This document shows, piece by piece, positions 33,426-41,322 of a stretch of DNA of 44,051 bases. Origin of the DNA: Deinococcus sp. (lineage in GTDB: Bacteria; Deinococcota; Deinococci; Deinococcales; Deinococcaceae). The stretch's first letter is position 1; each line of letters opens with the position of its first letter. The translations under genes and the position numbers were made by a program. The stretch lies in contig NZ_JAUNHK010000003.1 of the NCBI RefSeq assembly GCF_030523985.1, forward strand, positions 1 through 44,051, read 5' to 3'. The notes beneath the pieces are model-generated. The model did not search any database and was not told the DNA's origin. It was given only the letters and a program-made list of their open reading frames with translations.

Positions 33426-34924
33426 TAGGCCCCTTTACCCATGAGTACCACTCGTACCGTTTGAATCAGAATCACGATATCAAGCCAAGGGGTCCAATTT
33501 GTAACATAGAAGTTGTCCATCGCCACCCGCTCATCGTAACTGGTATCGCTGCGCCCGTTGGCCTGCCAATAACCCGTCATACCGGGACGCACCTGCTTGT
33601 ATACCTCGTAGATATCGCCGTACTTCTCAACCTCGACCTGAACAATAGGACGCGGCCCGACCAAGCTCATGGTGCCGTTCAGCACGTTCCCCAGTTGGGG
33701 CAGTTCGTCCAGACTGGTCTTACGAAGAAAGGTACCTACACGAGTCACGCGGGGATCGTCCTTCAACTTGTGGGTGGCCTCGAATTCCGCCCGAAGGGCC
33801 GGATTGGAGTCCAGTACTTCCCTCAGCTTGGCTTCCGCGTCACGGTGCATACTGCGGAACTTCAGGCAGTCGAAGGGACGCCCGTCACGGCCCAGGCGAC
33901 GGGCACGGTAGACCGCTGGTCCTGGACTGTCGAGCTTGATGGCGACAGCGATCAACAGCAGCACCGGCAGGATAATCAGCCCACCCAGGCCAGCGCCCAG
34001 CAGATCTATGGTGCGCTTGATCATCCGCGCCTGGACGCTTCTAAGGTTGTTCTTAATCTCCAGACTGGCGATACTGCCGATGTTGTGCGGTTGCAGGGCT
34101 TGGTTGGGCACTCCGAAAAGGTCAGGGACCACCCAAGTGAATGGATAGGCGGCGTAGACACTGTTGACCACCCGCTGTTGCACCTCGGCGCGGGCACCTG
34201 GAATAGAGATCAGGGCCTGGGCCGTGCGCGGCGCGTTCAAGGCGTCGTCCAACGTGCCGACGATAGGCACACCTTCCAGCAGGGTGCCGTGCAGCGCAAG
34301 GTTGTCGTCATAGGCGGCGACCGGATTGAGGCCGTAGGCCGGGTTATTCCTCAAGTGGGCAATGGTCAGGGCGGCAGTCTGCCCGGCCCCGATAACGCTG
34401 ATAGAGCGCCCGTACTGTCTGCTCCGGATCAGCAGAGCGCGCAGGCCGTATCGCACCATCAGCGCCAGAACAAGAATCAAGCCCCATTGCAGCAACAGAC
34501 CTGGGACGCTGGGCATCAGCCGATGAACCGCGAAAGCCGCCGCAATCTGGGCACCCAGCAGAGTCAAAGTGCCAACGGTATGCAGGCGCAACTCGGTCTG
34601 TGGCGAGCGTCCATAGCCGGGATACAGGCCCTGGTATGCCCGCCACAGAATCCAGAACCCGACCCAGATCAGGCCATCACCCCAGTTCAGGGCCGGTCTG
34701 CCGGTGGCCCCCAGAAAGACCGAGGTGAGCTGCAATGCCAGGGCAGCACTCAGCAAGTCACCCAGCACCAGCGACAGCGACTGCGGCAATTCAGAGAGGC
34801 GCAGGGTATGAGTACGGCGACTGTCCATGGACGTATGCATCTGAGAAGAGGATGGCGGCGAGGTCATGCCAGGTGCCCGCTGGCCCACAGCTTCTGCTGA
34901 GGGGGAAAATTGGTCATCAGACAC
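33422..34924 (-). CDS. Undecaprenyl-phosphate sugar-1-phosphate transferase (WbaP-like initiator)
   Basis: 500 residues from GTG 34924. Four to five N-terminal membrane segments (about 55-170) precede a nucleotide-binding-like domain (SVIGAGQTAALTIAHL). The bacterial-sugar-transferase domain (about 305-500) has KRTIDLLGAGLGG, KLDSPGPAVYRARR, FDCLKFRSM, KTSLDELPQLGNVL and SLVGPRP. It attaches the first sugar-phosphate (galactose or glucose in relatives) to undecaprenyl phosphate, starting each repeat unit. Second gene of the operon; 115 bases separate it from manC. Confidence 0.94.
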   Translation of the reverse strand: MSDDQFSPSAEAVGQRAPGMTSPPSSSQMHTSMDSRRTHTLRLSELPQSLSLVLGDLLSAALALQLTSVFLGATGRPALNWGDGLIWVGFWILWRAYQGLYPGYGRSPQTELRLHTVGTLTLLGAQIAAAFAVHRLMPSVPGLLLQWGLILVLALMVRYGLRALLIRSRQYGRSISVIGAGQTAALTIAHLRNNPAYGLNPVAAYDDNLALHGTLLEGVPIVGTLDDALNAPRTAQALISIPGARAEVQQRVVNSVYAAYPFTWVVPDLFGVPNQALQPHNIGSIASLEIKNNLRSVQARMIKRTIDLLGAGLGGLIILPVLLLIAVAIKLDSPGPAVYRARRLGRDGRPFDCLKFRSMHRDAEAKLREVLDSNPALRAEFEATHKLKDDPRVTRVGTFLRKTSLDELPQLGNVLNGTMSLVGPRPIVQVEVEKYGDIYEVYKQVRPGMTGYWQANGRSDTSYDERVAMDNFYVTNWTPWLDIVILIQTVRVVLMGKGAY

Positions 34925-35039
34925 GGGCGTTGGTGGGCTTCGCTGGACAGGAGAGCCAGACCCATTGGTAGGGTGACTGGTTCGTTACCGTCCTCCGCAT
35001 GCGCCCAAGTGATCGGGAAACCCATAATCAGGGAGACGG

Positions 35040-36128
35040 TCACGCGAAACGCTCCAATTCGGGATGGGCCTTGAGTCGCTGAACCACCTTTTTGATGTCC
35101 TGGGTCCGGTCCTTGCGCACCACCAGGGTGACGTCCTCGGCCCGCACCACGACCACATCGTCGAGGCCAATAGTCGCAATTAGGTCATCGCCGTTGGTCG
35201 TGTACAGAATGGCCCCACCAGTGTCCAGTCCGATATGGCGGCCCACCGACACATTGTTGTCCTCGCCTTTGAGCAGCCGCTCAAGCGCGTTCCAGTCGCC
35301 CAGGTCATCCCAACCAAACTCGGCAGGAATAACCGCCACCTGGTCGGACTTTTCGAGAATGGCGTAGTCGATGCTGATTTTCTCCAATTTGGGAAAGACT
35401 TCACCGATGCGGGCACGCCGCGCAGCACCGCCGTCAACCGACACAGCCTGCTGGAGTTGCGCGTAGAGTCTTGGCTGATAGCACTCGAAAGCCGCCAGGA
35501 TGCTCTGTACGCTCCAGATAAACATGCCGCTGTTCCAGGTATAACGCCCGGTATCCAAAAATGCCTGGGCAGTCGCTGCATCAGGCTTCTCGGTAAACCG
35601 CGTCACAGAGAACGCAGGCAACTCACCCGGCTGCAACACCTCGCCCTGCTGAATGTAGCCGTAGCCGGTAGACGGAAACGTTGGAGTGATGCCCACCGTC
35701 ACCAGACGCCCCGAGGTCTGCGCCACCTCAATGGCCCGCCGAATAACGCGCTCGAAAGCCACGGCGTCCGTGACCCGGTGATCCGCCGGAAACACACCCA
35801 TGACGGCCTGAGGATCGTCCCGTGCAATCCAGAGGGCGGCGTACAGAATGGCGGCAGCCGTATCGCGCGCTGTAGGTTCGACCAGCAGGTTTTCAATCGG
35901 CATCTCGGGCAGCTGCTCCAGCACCTGAGAGCGGTAATCGTTGCCAGTAACGACCACCACACGGTCTCCGCCCCCACTGAGTTGCACGAGGCGATCACTG
36001 GTGGCCTGTAGCAGGCTACGTCCCGACTCATCCAGCGTCAGAAACTGTTTGGGACGGTGCCGACGTGACAGTGGCCAGAAGCGTTCGCCGCTTCCCCCTG
36101 CCAAAATGACTGGGATGAAGTTACTCAC
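35040..36128 (-). CDS. manC: Mannose-1-phosphate guanylyltransferase
   Basis: 362 residues. It forms GDP-mannose from mannose-1-P and GTP. The nucleotidyltransferase signature is LAGGSGERFWPLSR (9-22), with VEPTARDTAAAI, GVFPADH, FTEKPD, YTWNSGMFIW and ISIDYAILEKS further on. It lacks the C-terminal isomerase domain of bifunctional ManC/AlgA, consistent with a separate manA nearby. GTG start with a GAGGAG ribosome-binding site about 9 bases upstream. First gene of the minus-strand polysaccharide operon; a palindrome lies 75 bases upstream. Confidence 0.95.
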   Translation of the reverse strand: MSNFIPVILAGGSGERFWPLSRRHRPKQFLTLDESGRSLLQATSDRLVQLSGGGDRVVVVTGNDYRSQVLEQLPEMPIENLLVEPTARDTAAAILYAALWIARDDPQAVMGVFPADHRVTDAVAFERVIRRAIEVAQTSGRLVTVGITPTFPSTGYGYIQQGEVLQPGELPAFSVTRFTEKPDAATAQAFLDTGRYTWNSGMFIWSVQSILAAFECYQPRLYAQLQQAVSVDGGAARRARIGEVFPKLEKISIDYAILEKSDQVAVIPAEFGWDDLGDWNALERLLKGEDNNVSVGRHIGLDTGGAILYTTNGDDLIATIGLDDVVVVRAEDVTLVVRKDRTQDIKKVVQRLKAHPELERFA

Positions 36129-36202
36129 CTGAACATCTCCTCGGGGCGAAAATCAGCGGACCGCATCGCCTCAGTTTAAGCGCTGAGTGAAGTGACATAT
36201 CC

Positions 36203-36217
36203 ATGAGAATTTCTCAT
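36203..36217. promoter_or_regulatory. Palindrome ATGAGAATTTCTCAT upstream of manC
   Basis: A perfect 15-base palindrome with a single central base, followed within four bases by another ATGAG half-site. It lies in the manC promoter region. On the minus strand TAAACT (36174-36179) downstream of it is a possible -10 box. Operator function is inferred. Confidence 0.45.
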
Positions 36218-36294
36218 AAATGAGTCAGCTTTCTTTATAGAAGGTGTAGGCCCGCGCGGTAAGCACTCCCAGCCGAATAGGCCAAGCCTGACGC

Positions 36295-37344
36295 TCAGTC
36301 GCGGTCGTCCTCGGGAATACTGGCCAGGTCGCCCCGACGGGCGGCGCGGCGGTCTTCCTCGGCCTGCTCGGCAATGTCGTAGGCCTTGATGATGCGCCCG
36401 ACCAGAGGGTGACGGACCACGTCCACTTCGGTGAATTCGTGCCAGCCGATGCCCTCGATCTGGCTCAGCACGCGCTTGGCAATCGCCAGACCGCTGGTGA
36501 TGTGGCGCGGCAGGTCGATCTGGGTCACGTCGCCCGTGACCACCACTTTGGAGGAAAAGCCCATGCGGGTCAGGAACATCTTCATCTGCTCGCCGGTGGT
36601 GTTTTGCGCTTCGTCAAGGATGATGAAGGCGTCGTTGAGGGTGCGCCCGCGCATGAAGGCCAGTGGCGCAATCTCGATGACTCCGCTGGTGAGGTAAGAC
36701 TCGAACTTCTCCTGGTCGAGCATGTCCTGCAAGGAGTCGTACAGGGGCCGCAGATACGGATCAATCTTGGCCTGGAGGTCGCCGGGCAGAAAGCCGAGCT
36801 TCTCGCCTGCCTCGACCGCCGGACGGGTCAGGATGATGCGCTTGACCTTCTTGTTCTTGAGCGCCTGCACCGCCATCGCCACCGCCATGTAGGTCTTGCC
36901 TGTCCCGGCGGGGCCGACCCCGAAGGTGATATCGGACTTGTCGATCAGGTCGAGGTAGAGCTTCTGACCGGGCGTCTTGGGTTTCAGGCCGCGTGGCAGG
37001 GTCAGGCCCGTGACCTGGGTCTCTTGAGCGAGGCTGCGGCCCTCGCTGCTCAGGCGGGCCGAGCGCAGCAGGCTCTCGGGGGTCAGTTCGCCGCCCGAAC
37101 GCACCACGTCCAGCGCGTCGCGCACCATACGCTGTGCGCCCTCCACGTCGGCTGCTTCGCCTGTAATGGTGACCTTTTCTCCCCGTGCGATCAGCTTGGC
37201 CCGGGTCAGTTCACGCATGCGGCGCAGGTTCGCGTCGCCAGGGCCGAGCAGGGCGTAGGCCTCGCGCTGGTCCGCCAGGGTGACGGTGGCCGTCGCGGCG
37301 GGGGCCTGGCCTTCGGGGGCGGGGTTGGTCTGGAAGTCCGTCAA
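36295..37344 (-). CDS. PhoH-family ATPase with N-terminal KH-like domain
   Basis: 349 residues from a TTG at 37344 preceded by AGGAG at 5 bases; ATG 37368 and GTG 37389 lie in frame upstream but lack such a site. The N-terminal ~100 residues have a KH-like fold (ARGEKVTITGEAADVEGAQR). The PhoH ATPase domain has Walker A GPAGTGKTYMA, RPAVEAGEKLGFLPGD, Walker B FIILDEAQNTT and VVTGDVTQIDLP. It is a predicted RNA-linked ATPase often tied to ribosome biogenesis or stress. A long leader of ~150 bases precedes it. Confidence 0.93.
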   Translation of the reverse strand: MTDFQTNPAPEGQAPAATATVTLADQREAYALLGPGDANLRRMRELTRAKLIARGEKVTITGEAADVEGAQRMVRDALDVVRSGGELTPESLLRSARLSSEGRSLAQETQVTGLTLPRGLKPKTPGQKLYLDLIDKSDITFGVGPAGTGKTYMAVAMAVQALKNKKVKRIILTRPAVEAGEKLGFLPGDLQAKIDPYLRPLYDSLQDMLDQEKFESYLTSGVIEIAPLAFMRGRTLNDAFIILDEAQNTTGEQMKMFLTRMGFSSKVVVTGDVTQIDLPRHITSGLAIAKRVLSQIEGIGWHEFTEVDVVRHPLVGRIIKAYDIAEQAEEDRRAARRGDLASIPEDDRD

Positions 37345-37543
37345 CTTGTCTCCTGTGTATCGGCGCATGCGCGCACGCCTCCCCCACATGTGAGGGCAGG
37401 CAAAGAGGCGAAAAGGGGCATACAGATACCTTCATTGTGTGCCGCTGCCGGTCAGGGCGAGGTATGCCGCTCCACATTTGGGAACCTGAGCCCCTACAGG
37501 CATCATGCGCCTTCGGGTCGGCGGGCACCATAGGCCGCATGGC

Positions 37544-38005
37544 TCATCCTGTGCTTAGAGAGCCGTCAGCGAGCTTCTCCAGCCCGGCCCAGTGGCGCTC
37601 GACCCGTCCGCCCGCCCAGACCAGCGCGGCCCGCCGCCCCACCCCGTACAAAACCGCCAGTTGCCCGAAGTGCCGTCCCCAGTCCCGAGCCTGCGCCAGC
37701 GTCGCGCCGGGGATGAGCAAACTGTCCTCGGCCCACTCGCCTGCGCCGTTCAGGGCAGCGAGGGGAGAGAGTCCCGCCGCACGCACCGCTTCCAGCAACC
37801 GGAGTTGGGCTTCCCGGTTCAGCGCGGGTGAGGTCGCCTGTCCCTGCGGATTCCAGGCCGTCACGATGGCCCAGCGGCCTTCCAGCCAAGCGGGGAGGGG
37901 CAGGGCGACAGGACGCTCAATCAGCCGGATGCGCTGCCCTACCGGGCCATAGGCCGTGGTCAGAAAGGCCGGGCGCAGGGCCAGCTCCTGGGAGGAGAGG
38001 CCCAT
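37544..38005 (-). CDS. DUF3293 family protein
   Basis: 153 residues. PAFLTTAYGPVG, WAIVTAWNPQGQ and the NREAQLRLLEAV segment match DUF3293, a small cytosolic family of unknown function. SLLIPGATLAQARDWGRHFGQLAVLYG is the conserved second half. The ATG at 38005 overlaps the preceding stop by one base (TGATG), so it is coupled to the small secreted protein and truD. Confidence 0.83.
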   Translation of the reverse strand: MGLSSQELALRPAFLTTAYGPVGQRIRLIERPVALPLPAWLEGRWAIVTAWNPQGQATSPALNREAQLRLLEAVRAAGLSPLAALNGAGEWAEDSLLIPGATLAQARDWGRHFGQLAVLYGVGRRAALVWAGGRVERHWAGLEKLADGSLSTG

Positions 38006-38370
38006 CACCGCTGAACGGTCGCGTAGGTGTTCAGGATCGTCCCACTGCGAAACCGCATCGTCAGTCCTACCTTCTGCCCAGCGCGGAACTCGCCGCCCAG
38101 CACCACCCGGTACGCCGAGGTGCTGCCCAGACTCAGCAGAGGCGCGACAGGCAGAGCAGAAACGGCCTGACAGCGGGGCTGGCAGCGCAGCAGTCGGGCG
38201 CGGCCCACGCTGCTCCACACGCCCACGATGGCGTCGTCGCCCCCAGCCCGCACCTGCCCCTGCACCAGCGCCCCGCCGTAGGAAAGCCGCAGGCTGAACT
38301 GCCCACTCGGGGCCGCGCCAGCCACACCCAGCAAGAGCGCGAGGAGCAGCGAGGACGCCCGGAACTTCAT
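38005..38370 (-). CDS. Small secreted protein of unknown function
   Basis: 121 residues with a clear signal peptide (MKFRASSLLLALLLGVAGA). The mature part is beta-rich with two close cysteines (LLRCQPRCQAV) and RVVLGGEFRAGQKVGLTMRF. No family recognised. Sits between truD (4-base overlap, ATGA) and the DUF3293 gene (1-base overlap), so it is transcribed and translated with them. Confidence 0.72.
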   Translation of the reverse strand: MKFRASSLLLALLLGVAGAAPSGQFSLRLSYGGALVQGQVRAGGDDAIVGVWSSVGRARLLRCQPRCQAVSALPVAPLLSLGSTSAYRVVLGGEFRAGQKVGLTMRFRSGTILNTYATVQR

Positions 38371-39461
38371 TCGTCGTCCTCCGCGTCCTCGCTGTCGGGC
38401 GTCACGGTGGCGACATCCACCCCGGTCTTCATCACCTCGCGCAGCACACTGGTGGCGAAACTGCCTTTGGGCAGGGTGAAGGCCAGCGTATAACCGTCGT
38501 CGTGGGCCTGCACCTCGATCCCGGTGGGAAAGACGCGCACCAGCCGCCTATCCCCCTTGCGCGACGCGAAGACCTGCGGCGTGAGACCGAAGAGGGCCAG
38601 GGCTTCGGCTTCGAGCGCCCCGGCCTCGGCGGTCAGCGGCTTGATTTTGCGCCCGAACAGCGTTCCGGTGGCGCTGACCTCGCCGCGCTGGGCACGCGGG
38701 GTTTCGACTTCGGCATCTTCGACCAGAAACACGCCGCCCGTGTCGTGTTTTTTCGCCATGTCACCCGCAAGCAGGCGGTCAAAGACGCCACGTTCCAGCC
38801 GCAGACTGACAAAGGCGTTGAACACGGCGCTCTGCACGCTGCTGGTCAGAAAGCGCCGCACGCGGGGGTCGCGCAGGCTCGACTCGCCGCGCAGCACCCG
38901 CAGCCCTTCCTCGGCATTCACGCCGCCCAGTCCGAAGCGCTGCGGGCCGAAGTAGTTGGGGACGCCCGCCGCCGCCAGATGCGCCAGCGTCTCGCTCGCC
39001 TGCGCCGCCATTCCCGCCGCGCCGCGTACCCGCACGGTAAAGCGGTTGCCGTGCAGATGCCCCAGCCCCAGCTTGTTGGTGTGGCGGGCGACTTGCAGCA
39101 CGCGCACGCCGGGCAGGGCAAAGTCGCCCAATCGCGCCTCGTACTTGGCGGGCAGACTGAGCCACTGGGTCGTCACCGCGTGCCTGTCCTTGAGGCCCGC
39201 CACCCCCACGTCCCGGTCACGCACACCCAGTTGGGCGCACAACTCGCGCACCACATGGGCGGTGGTGTGGCCCGTCTTTTCCAGCGACAGGTACACGAAA
39301 TCGCCCTCGCCGCTCGGCAGGTAGGCGGGAACTTCTTCGACCCGGAAGTCTTCGGGAGACTGGCGCAGCACGCCCCCCGTGCCGGGCAGGGCGGTGGACT
39401 CGCGCAGGGCAGCCCAGTCGAAGGTCAGGTGGTCGCTCGGCGGCGACTCGGGCCGGTTCAC
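38367..39461 (-). CDS. truD: tRNA pseudouridine synthase D
   Basis: 364 residues. It makes pseudouridine 13 in tRNA. The catalytic Asp lies in AGLKDRHAVTTQWLS; N-terminal ESPEDFRVEEVPAYLPSGEG-like (here SPEDFRVEEVPAY) and LEKTGHTTAHVV are family marks, as are GNRFTVRVRG, PNYFGPQRFG and the TRUD insertion region. The GTG at 39461 with GGAG 7 bases upstream is preferred; the frame extends to 39581 without a site. TAGAAT (39517-39522) is a possible -10. First gene of a three-gene unit. Confidence 0.94.
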   Translation of the reverse strand: MNRPESPPSDHLTFDWAALRESTALPGTGGVLRQSPEDFRVEEVPAYLPSGEGDFVYLSLEKTGHTTAHVVRELCAQLGVRDRDVGVAGLKDRHAVTTQWLSLPAKYEARLGDFALPGVRVLQVARHTNKLGLGHLHGNRFTVRVRGAAGMAAQASETLAHLAAAGVPNYFGPQRFGLGGVNAEEGLRVLRGESSLRDPRVRRFLTSSVQSAVFNAFVSLRLERGVFDRLLAGDMAKKHDTGGVFLVEDAEVETPRAQRGEVSATGTLFGRKIKPLTAEAGALEAEALALFGLTPQVFASRKGDRRLVRVFPTGIEVQAHDDGYTLAFTLPKGSFATSVLREVMKTGVDVATVTPDSEDAEDDE

Positions 39462-39516
39462 GGCTGGTCTCCGGCCCGCACCTGGGCACACGGCAAAATC
39501 TTGAGCATTGCCCCGA

Positions 39517-39522
39517 ATTCTA
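39517..39522 (-). promoter_or_regulatory. -10 box TAGAAT for the truD operon
   Basis: TAGAAT on the minus strand lies 55 bases before the truD GTG, giving a short leader with a ribosome-binding site. Confidence 0.4.
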
Positions 39523-39610
39523 GAGCAGTTGCCCAGAAGTCGGACGGCGGGGAGGGCGGCCCCCGTTTCCCAGACGGGCACTTCGCAGGAATTTCGGCGT
39601 GCAGGCCCGG

Positions 39611-39616
39611 TACAAT
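39611..39616 (+). promoter_or_regulatory. -10 box TACAAT for the KH-rimM-trmD operon
   Basis: TACAAT ends 7 bases before the ATG at 39624; leaderless. Confidence 0.6.
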
Positions 39617-39623
39617 GCCCGCC

Positions 39624-39881
39624 ATGTCTTCTAGCTCTGGCCCCAAAAGTGACCCTGCCGACCTGGCCCTGTTTCTGGCGCAGTGCGTGGTCGACCAGCC
39701 CTCGCTGGTGCGTGTGACGCGGCGCGGCCCCACCGTGCTGGTGCGCGTGGCTCCCGGCGAGGAAGGCCGCCTGATCGGTCGTCAGGGACGCGTGATTCAG
39801 GCCATCCGCACCCTGGTTCGGGCGACCAGTGACCCCCGCGAGCGCGTCAACGTCGACCTCGACGCCCCCCGCAAGGCATGA
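39624..39881 (+). CDS. KH-domain RNA-binding protein (KhpA/YlqC)
   Basis: 85 residues. The single KH domain has the RNA-binding GxxG loop in GEEGRLIGRQGRVIQAIRTL, preceded by LVRVTRRGPTVLVRVAP. KhpA proteins bind RNA, often with a partner KhpB, and affect cell division and translation. Leaderless start at 39624. The stop overlaps rimM by ATGA. In many bacteria rpsP precedes this gene; it does not here. Confidence 0.92.
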   Translation: MSSSSGPKSDPADLALFLAQCVVDQPSLVRVTRRGPTVLVRVAPGEEGRLIGRQGRVIQAIRTLVRATSDPRERVNVDLDAPRKA

Positions 39882-40441
39882 GCGCCCCGGCAGGCACCAC
39901 CCGGCTGGGGCACCTGTTGGGGCCGCACGGCGTTCAGGGCGGCATCAAACTCTACGTGCTGGGCGACCCGCAGCAGGTGCTGACGCTGCCCCGCGTGTAC
40001 GTCGAAAAGCGCGGCTGGCTGCGGCTGCGGCGCATCGAGCCGTCTTTGCCCAGTCCAGTCCTGCACCTGACCGGCATCTCGACCCGCGAGGCCGCCGACG
40101 AACTGCGCGGCCTTCAGGTCTACGCCGCCGACAGCGAACTGCCACCCCTCGAAGAAGGCAGTTTCTACTACCACGACCTGCGCGGCCTGAGCGTGCTGAA
40201 CGCCGCAGGCGAGCGACTGGGCGAAGTGGTGGACGTGCTGGACGCCGGGCATCAGGATTTGCTGGTGGTGGACTACGGCGGCGGGCAGTCGTTCGTGCCG
40301 CTGCAAGCGCCCTACGTGGAGTTGCCCAGCGCGGGCGGCAAGCCGAGCGAGGTTCGCATGGGGCCGGACACGCCCACCGGACTCATCGGCCCGGACGAGG
40401 CTGAAATGGCCGACCCGGAAGAGGGCGAGAAGGAACGTTAA
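39878..40441 (+). CDS. rimM: 16S rRNA processing protein RimM
   Basis: 187 residues. The N-terminal RimM barrel has LGHLLGPHGVQGGIKLY and TREAADELRGLQVYA. The PRC-like C-terminal half has YYHDLRGLSV, GEVVDVLDAGHQDLLVV and FVPLQAPYV. It binds ribosomal protein S19 and helps mature the 30S head. An acidic tail (DEAEMADPEEGEKE) follows the PRC part. Between the KH protein (4-base overlap) and trmD (2 bases apart). Confidence 0.95.
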   Translation: MSAPAGTTRLGHLLGPHGVQGGIKLYVLGDPQQVLTLPRVYVEKRGWLRLRRIEPSLPSPVLHLTGISTREAADELRGLQVYAADSELPPLEEGSFYYHDLRGLSVLNAAGERLGEVVDVLDAGHQDLLVVDYGGGQSFVPLQAPYVELPSAGGKPSEVRMGPDTPTGLIGPDEAEMADPEEGEKER

Positions 40442-40443
40442 GG

Positions 40444-41274
40444 GTGCTGACCTTTTCCTTCCTGACCCTGTTTCCCGAACTGCTGGCCCCCTTTGCCCAG
40501 GAAGCCATCGTGGGCAAGGCGCGGGGGCGCGGCCTGATTGACGTGCGGCTGGTCAACCTGCGCGACTTTGCCGAGAACAAGCACCTCAAGGTGGACGACA
40601 CGCCCTATGGCGGCGGCGCGGGCATGGTGATTCGGGTAGACGTGGCGGCCCGCGCCCTGGCGACCTTGCCCCCGGCGGACGAGGTGATTCTGTTCAGCCC
40701 GGCGGGAGAGCGGTTTACGCAGAAGGTGGCCGAAGAACTCGCGGGGAAGCGGCACCTCGCCTTTCTGTGCGGGCGCTACGAGGGGTTCGACGCACGGGTT
40801 GAAGGACTGGTCACCCGCGAACTCAGCATCGGGGACTTCGTGATGATGGGCGGAGAAGCCGCTGCCGCCTGCGTGCTGGAAGCCGTCGCCCGGTTGCGGC
40901 CCGGCGTGCTGGGCGACGAGGCTTCGCACCGGGACGACTCCTTTTCCAGCGGCCTGCTCGACTACCCCGAGTACACCCGCCCACTGGAGTGGCAGGGCCA
41001 GACCGTGCCGGAGGTGCTGCGCGGCGGCAACCACGCGGCGATTGCGAACTGGCGGCGCGAACAGGCCCTGGCCCGCACCCTGGCGCGGCGGCCCGACCTG
41101 CTGCCCACGGCGGGCCTGACCTCTCAGGACAGCGCTACCCTGCTGAGCCTGGGCGCGAGTGCCGAGCAACTGAGTGCCTGGAACGCACCTCCGCCCCCTC
41201 CCCCGCGCAAACGTCGCCGCAAGAGCCGCCCCCCGGCCCCCAGCGAGCCGGAACATACCGAAACGGCAGAATAA
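40444..41274 (+). CDS. trmD: tRNA (guanine-N1)-methyltransferase with Pro/Arg-rich tail
   Basis: 276 residues from GTG 40444. It methylates G37 of tRNAs, preventing frameshifting. The trefoil-knot SAM site has FLCGRYEGFDARV, RELSIGDFVMMGGE and the DYPEYTRPLEWQG segment; VDDTPYGGGAGMV is the N-terminal signature. The last ~30 residues (seven prolines, then RKRRRK, then an acidic end) extend beyond the usual family length and may be a disordered RNA-contacting tail. rplS, a frequent downstream neighbour, is absent; a terminator follows at once. Confidence 0.95.
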   Translation: MLTFSFLTLFPELLAPFAQEAIVGKARGRGLIDVRLVNLRDFAENKHLKVDDTPYGGGAGMVIRVDVAARALATLPPADEVILFSPAGERFTQKVAEELAGKRHLAFLCGRYEGFDARVEGLVTRELSIGDFVMMGGEAAAACVLEAVARLRPGVLGDEASHRDDSFSSGLLDYPEYTRPLEWQGQTVPEVLRGGNHAAIANWRREQALARTLARRPDLLPTAGLTSQDSATLLSLGASAEQLSAWNAPPPPPPRKRRRKSRPPAPSEPEHTETAE

Positions 41275-41279
41275 AAAGC

Positions 41280-41306
41280 GGCCCCCCTTCGACCAGAACG
41301 GGGGCC
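41280..41306. terminator. Bidirectional terminator, trmD / acyltransferase
   Basis: GGCCCCC (41280-41286) pairs with GGGGGCC (41300-41306). On plus it is followed by ATCTTCTT, on minus by GCTTTTTATT, so it serves both convergent genes. Confidence 0.8.
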
Positions 41307-41322
41307 ATCTTCTTAAAGAATC

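Noticed and set aside
34985..35179. 64-codon minus-strand ORF at the manC 3' end
   Set aside because: Mostly overlaps manC in another frame with no site of its own.
37345..37543. Possible structured RNA upstream of phoH
   Set aside because: Some short hairpins are visible but no known RNA family pattern and no terminator with a U run.
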